From Clostridia bacterium (GTDB lineage Bacteria; Bacillota_A; Clostridia; Oscillospirales; CAG-272), in contig JAGBGV010000287.1 in NCBI GenBank assembly GCA_017935805.1, positions 1 through 6,829 of the forward strand: a DNA stretch of 6,829 nucleotides, read 5' to 3'. The position numbers and the translations under genes are program-made. The notes below the pieces were generated by a model. The model saw only the letters and a list, made by a program, of their open reading frames with translations, had not been told where the DNA came from and did not search any database. This document shows positions 5,235 to 6,829 of the stretch, in pieces; position 1 is the first letter of the stretch, and each line of letters starts with the position of its first letter.

Positions 5235-6584
5235 TTATTTTTTGTCTTTCTTCTTTTTTTTCTTGAACAGTGCGATGATCTTTTTCACACCGTTCTCAAT
5301 CTTTTTGTAGATCCTCTCGAAGAACGAGGGCTTGTGATCCTTGTTTTCGTCGGGAATATCAACACCTGCACGAAGCTTGTCCTCGGGAATTCCTTTCTGA
5401 TCAAGACGGTGATATACTGCACCGCGAATAATTGTGTAAAGCACAGAGAAGAACGGAATGAACAGTACCATACCAAAGATTCCCCACAAGCTACCACCGA
5501 CGATAACCGCCGCGAATGTCCAAATTGCAGGAAGTCCAACAGATCCGCCAACTACTCTCGGGTATACAACGTGGTTGTCTATCTGCTGAACCACAATGAA
5601 CAGCACCACAAACCAAACAGCCTTCATGGGATTGTCAATTATCATAAGCAGCACACCGAACGCGCCGCCGATGAATGCACCGACATACGGAATGATAGCA
5701 GTGACAATTATCATGGAGGAGATCGGAAGAGCATATGGGAAGCCGAAAATAGTCATGGCAATGAAGCACATTATACCGAGGATAATAGCATCAAGACACT
5801 GACCGGAAATAAATCCCGAGAATGTCCGCACGGTAAGCCTGCCTATTTCAATTGCTCTGTCAACGATAGATTCCTTAACGTAAGCGTATGCCAGCTTCTT
5901 GCCCTGAATGCTGAGGGATCTCTTGTTTGCCAGAACATATACAGCAAAGATAATTGATGTTACCGCGGTAAATGTTCCTGTAAGTACAGTAGAAGCGCTT
6001 GACACTACTGTATTGAGGATGTTCATTACTTCTCCGGAGAACTGGGTAATAAGCTGACTTATATTAATTTCCGACAGCCATTCAACAATGGGCTCGGTAT
6101 CAACACCGTATTCCTCTATCTTATCAAGCCATGTGTACAGCTGTGGCAGACCTTCCTGTATCTTTATTACTATATCGCCAATTGACTCAATAAGCTGAGG
6201 GATGATGGAATCTGCAATGATATAAATCAGCAAAACAGCAGCGAGAAGGCTGAGTACAAGAGAAGATATCTCAATGGCTCTGTAGCGTATCTTCACCTTG
6301 AGCTTCGTACAGGCAAAGGTAATAAACCGGGATATCGCCATCATAAGCGTGTTGAATATCATGGCAAGAAGTGCACCGATAAGCAGCGGCTTGAGAAGTA
6401 TGAATACATACTTTACAGCTGCAAAAAGTACCGCAAGGTGGTTAAGAGTAACATACAAAAGTATGCCTATTACGACCAGCTTTACCGCTGAAATAAAAAA
6501 CTCCGATTCTTTCTTCTTCATTTTGGGAGAACTGCTCTGTTCTGTTTCAGGTTCATGATTAAGATCACGGTTGTCCTTATCCAT
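5235..6584 (-). CDS. AI-2E family transporter (multi-pass membrane protein)
   Basis: The 449-aa product belongs to the AI-2E family (PF01594). Some members have been linked to autoinducer-2 export and others to Na+/H+ or small-solute transport, so the substrate cannot be named here. The layout is typical: a charged N-terminus (1-28), hydrophobic helices at about 31-55, 57-80 and 105-128, a hydrophilic middle region (130-185), then helices from about 195 to 390. Family hallmarks are GFPYALPISS (281-290), IIPYVGAFIGG (297-307) and QIDNHVVYPRVVGGSVGLP (334-352), then a glycine-rich VGGSLWGIFGM. The C-terminus carries an amphipathic basic stretch ending in a lysine-rich tail (441-449). The start is ATG 6584 rather than the in-frame GTG at 6590, because AAGGAG (6590-6595) is spaced 5 bases from the ATG and overlaps the GTG. 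It has its own promoter and is not linked to quorum-sensing genes such as luxS in this window. Confidence 0.94.
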   Translation of the reverse strand: MDKDNRDLNHEPETEQSSSPKMKKKESEFFISAVKLVVIGILLYVTLNHLAVLFAAVKYVFILLKPLLIGALLAMIFNTLMMAISRFITFACTKLKVKIRYRAIEISSLVLSLLAAVLLIYIIADSIIPQLIESIGDIVIKIQEGLPQLYTWLDKIEEYGVDTEPIVEWLSEINISQLITQFSGEVMNILNTVVSSASTVLTGTFTAVTSIIFAVYVLANKRSLSIQGKKLAYAYVKESIVDRAIEIGRLTVRTFSGFISGQCLDAIILGIMCFIAMTIFGFPYALPISSMIIVTAIIPYVGAFIGGAFGVLLMIIDNPMKAVWFVVLFIVVQQIDNHVVYPRVVGGSVGLPAIWTFAAVIVGGSLWGIFGMVLFIPFFSVLYTIIRGAVYHRLDQKGIPEDKLRAGVDIPDENKDHKPSFFERIYKKIENGVKKIIALFKKKKKKDKK

Positions 6585-6589
6585 AAGCA

Positions 6590-6595
6590 CTCCTT
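6590..6595 (-). promoter_or_regulatory. Ribosome binding site fixing the start at 6584
   Basis: AAGGAG on the minus strand, with spacer TGCTT before ATG. The alternative GTG codon (6590-6588) begins with the last G of this site, so it cannot be the initiator. Confidence 0.85.
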
Positions 6596-6644
6596 CATAA
6601 TCAGTCTATCCCGTCAGGGCTCAAGACTTTTCATATTTTACCTT

Positions 6645-6673
6645 ATTATAGCATAAATATTCTTCGCAGTAAA
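6645..6673 (-). promoter_or_regulatory. Extended -10 promoter of the AI-2E gene
   Basis: On the minus strand TTTACT (6673-6668), a 17-base spacer and TATAAT (6650-6645), with TGC directly before the -10 to give TGCTATAAT. The predicted start is near 6638, about 54 nt upstream of ATG 6584. The leader shows no riboswitch-like structure that I can recognise. Confidence 0.8.
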
Positions 6674-6740
6674 CTGTTTTAATCAAATGTTAATGTAAAA
6701 TTTGTGTGATTTTTCACTGAATCGACCGAAAACTTCACAA

Positions 6741-6773
6741 CAAATGAAAATGGCATCCGATTTCTCGAATGCC
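6741..6773 (-). terminator. Terminator of the tRNA-Thr transcript
   Basis: On the minus strand GGCATTCGA (6773-6765), a GAAA tetraloop and TCGGATGCC (6760-6752) form a 9-bp stem with one U-G pair. It is followed by ATTTTCATTTG. It begins 10 bases after the tRNA 3' end and insulates the downstream AI-2E gene, which has its own promoter. Confidence 0.85.
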
Positions 6774-6782
6774 GTCTTTTCA

Positions 6783-6829
6783 AGCTAATACCCGGATTCG
6801 AACCGGGGACCTCATCCTTACCAAGGATG
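6783..6829 (-). tRNA. tRNA-Thr (anticodon GGU), 3' part only
   Basis: The minus strand carries nucleotides 27-73 of a tRNA; the acceptor 5' strand and D arm lie beyond the right edge. Visible are the anticodon stem CATCC/GGATG with loop TTGGTAA (anticodon GGT, reads ACC/ACU, threonine), a 5-base variable loop AGGTC, the T stem CCCGG/CCGGG around TTCGAAT, and the acceptor 3' strand TATTAGC. The discriminator base is T (U73) and the next bases are TG, so the CCA end is not encoded and must be added by the CCA-adding enzyme. The 5' acceptor strand should read GCTAATA just outside the window. Confidence 0.95.

Noticed and set aside
5205..5957. A 250-codon plus-strand open frame antisense to the AI-2E gene
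   Set aside because: It starts inside the terminator region, its translation is low-complexity (N, H, R-rich), and it overlies a well-supported membrane protein gene.
1..6829. CRISPR, mobile element, toxin-antitoxin or defence system
   Set aside because: There are no regular repeats, transposase or integrase genes, paired small genes or terminal inverted repeats. The tRNA at the right edge shows no repeated 3' end within the window that would suggest an attachment site.

Overview
The window looks like ordinary chromosomal DNA from a low-to-moderate GC Firmicute, most likely a clostridial gut or rumen anaerobe of the Ruminococcus/Oscillospiraceae kind. This is an inference. It rests on AGGAGG-type ribosome binding sites, near-consensus sigma-A promoters (three of the five have an extended -10 TGn), compact hairpins followed by U-rich tracts, a tRNA gene without an encoded CCA end, and protein families that are common in Clostridia. 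I see no phage, plasmid, insertion sequence, CRISPR array, toxin pair or other sign of recent transfer.

Layout from left to right. (1) A hairpin/terminator at 6-50. (2) A minus-strand two-gene unit: trpS (1372-2379) followed by a SorE-like zinc-dependent sugar-phosphate reductase (57-1340), 31 bases apart with no terminator between them, driven by a strong promoter at 2424-2452. (3) A divergently transcribed plus-strand gene (2584-3408) for an unrecognised protein with one membrane anchor. (4) A bidirectional terminator at 3430-3465 that separates it from a convergent minus-strand DUF1643 gene (3451-4074). (5) A divergent plus-strand gene (4318-5172) for a free-standing homologue of the 2-oxoacid dehydrogenase E2 acyltransferase domain, in which the catalytic histidine position is glutamate. 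(6) A second bidirectional terminator at 5188-5220, then a convergent minus-strand AI-2E family membrane protein (5235-6584). (7) A tRNA terminator and the 3' part of a minus-strand tRNA-Thr(GGU) gene that runs off the right edge.

The genes do not form one evident pathway. Apart from trpS and the reductase, each protein gene has its own promoter, and the two convergent pairs share terminators, so the window is a row of small independent units. Promoter position plus Shine-Dalgarno evidence moves three starts downstream of the longest open frame: to 2584, 4074 and 6584. No intergenic stretch exceeds 300 bases; the longest (4075-4317, 2380-2583 and 6585-6782) hold the divergent or single promoters, and the last also holds the tRNA terminator.

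I did not find a convincing new multi-gene system. The items most worth a second look are the E2-like protein without the catalytic histidine and with a hydrophobic segment, the orphan membrane-anchored protein, the pairing of trpS with a sugar-phosphate reductase, and a 15-base palindrome next to the E2-like gene's promoter.
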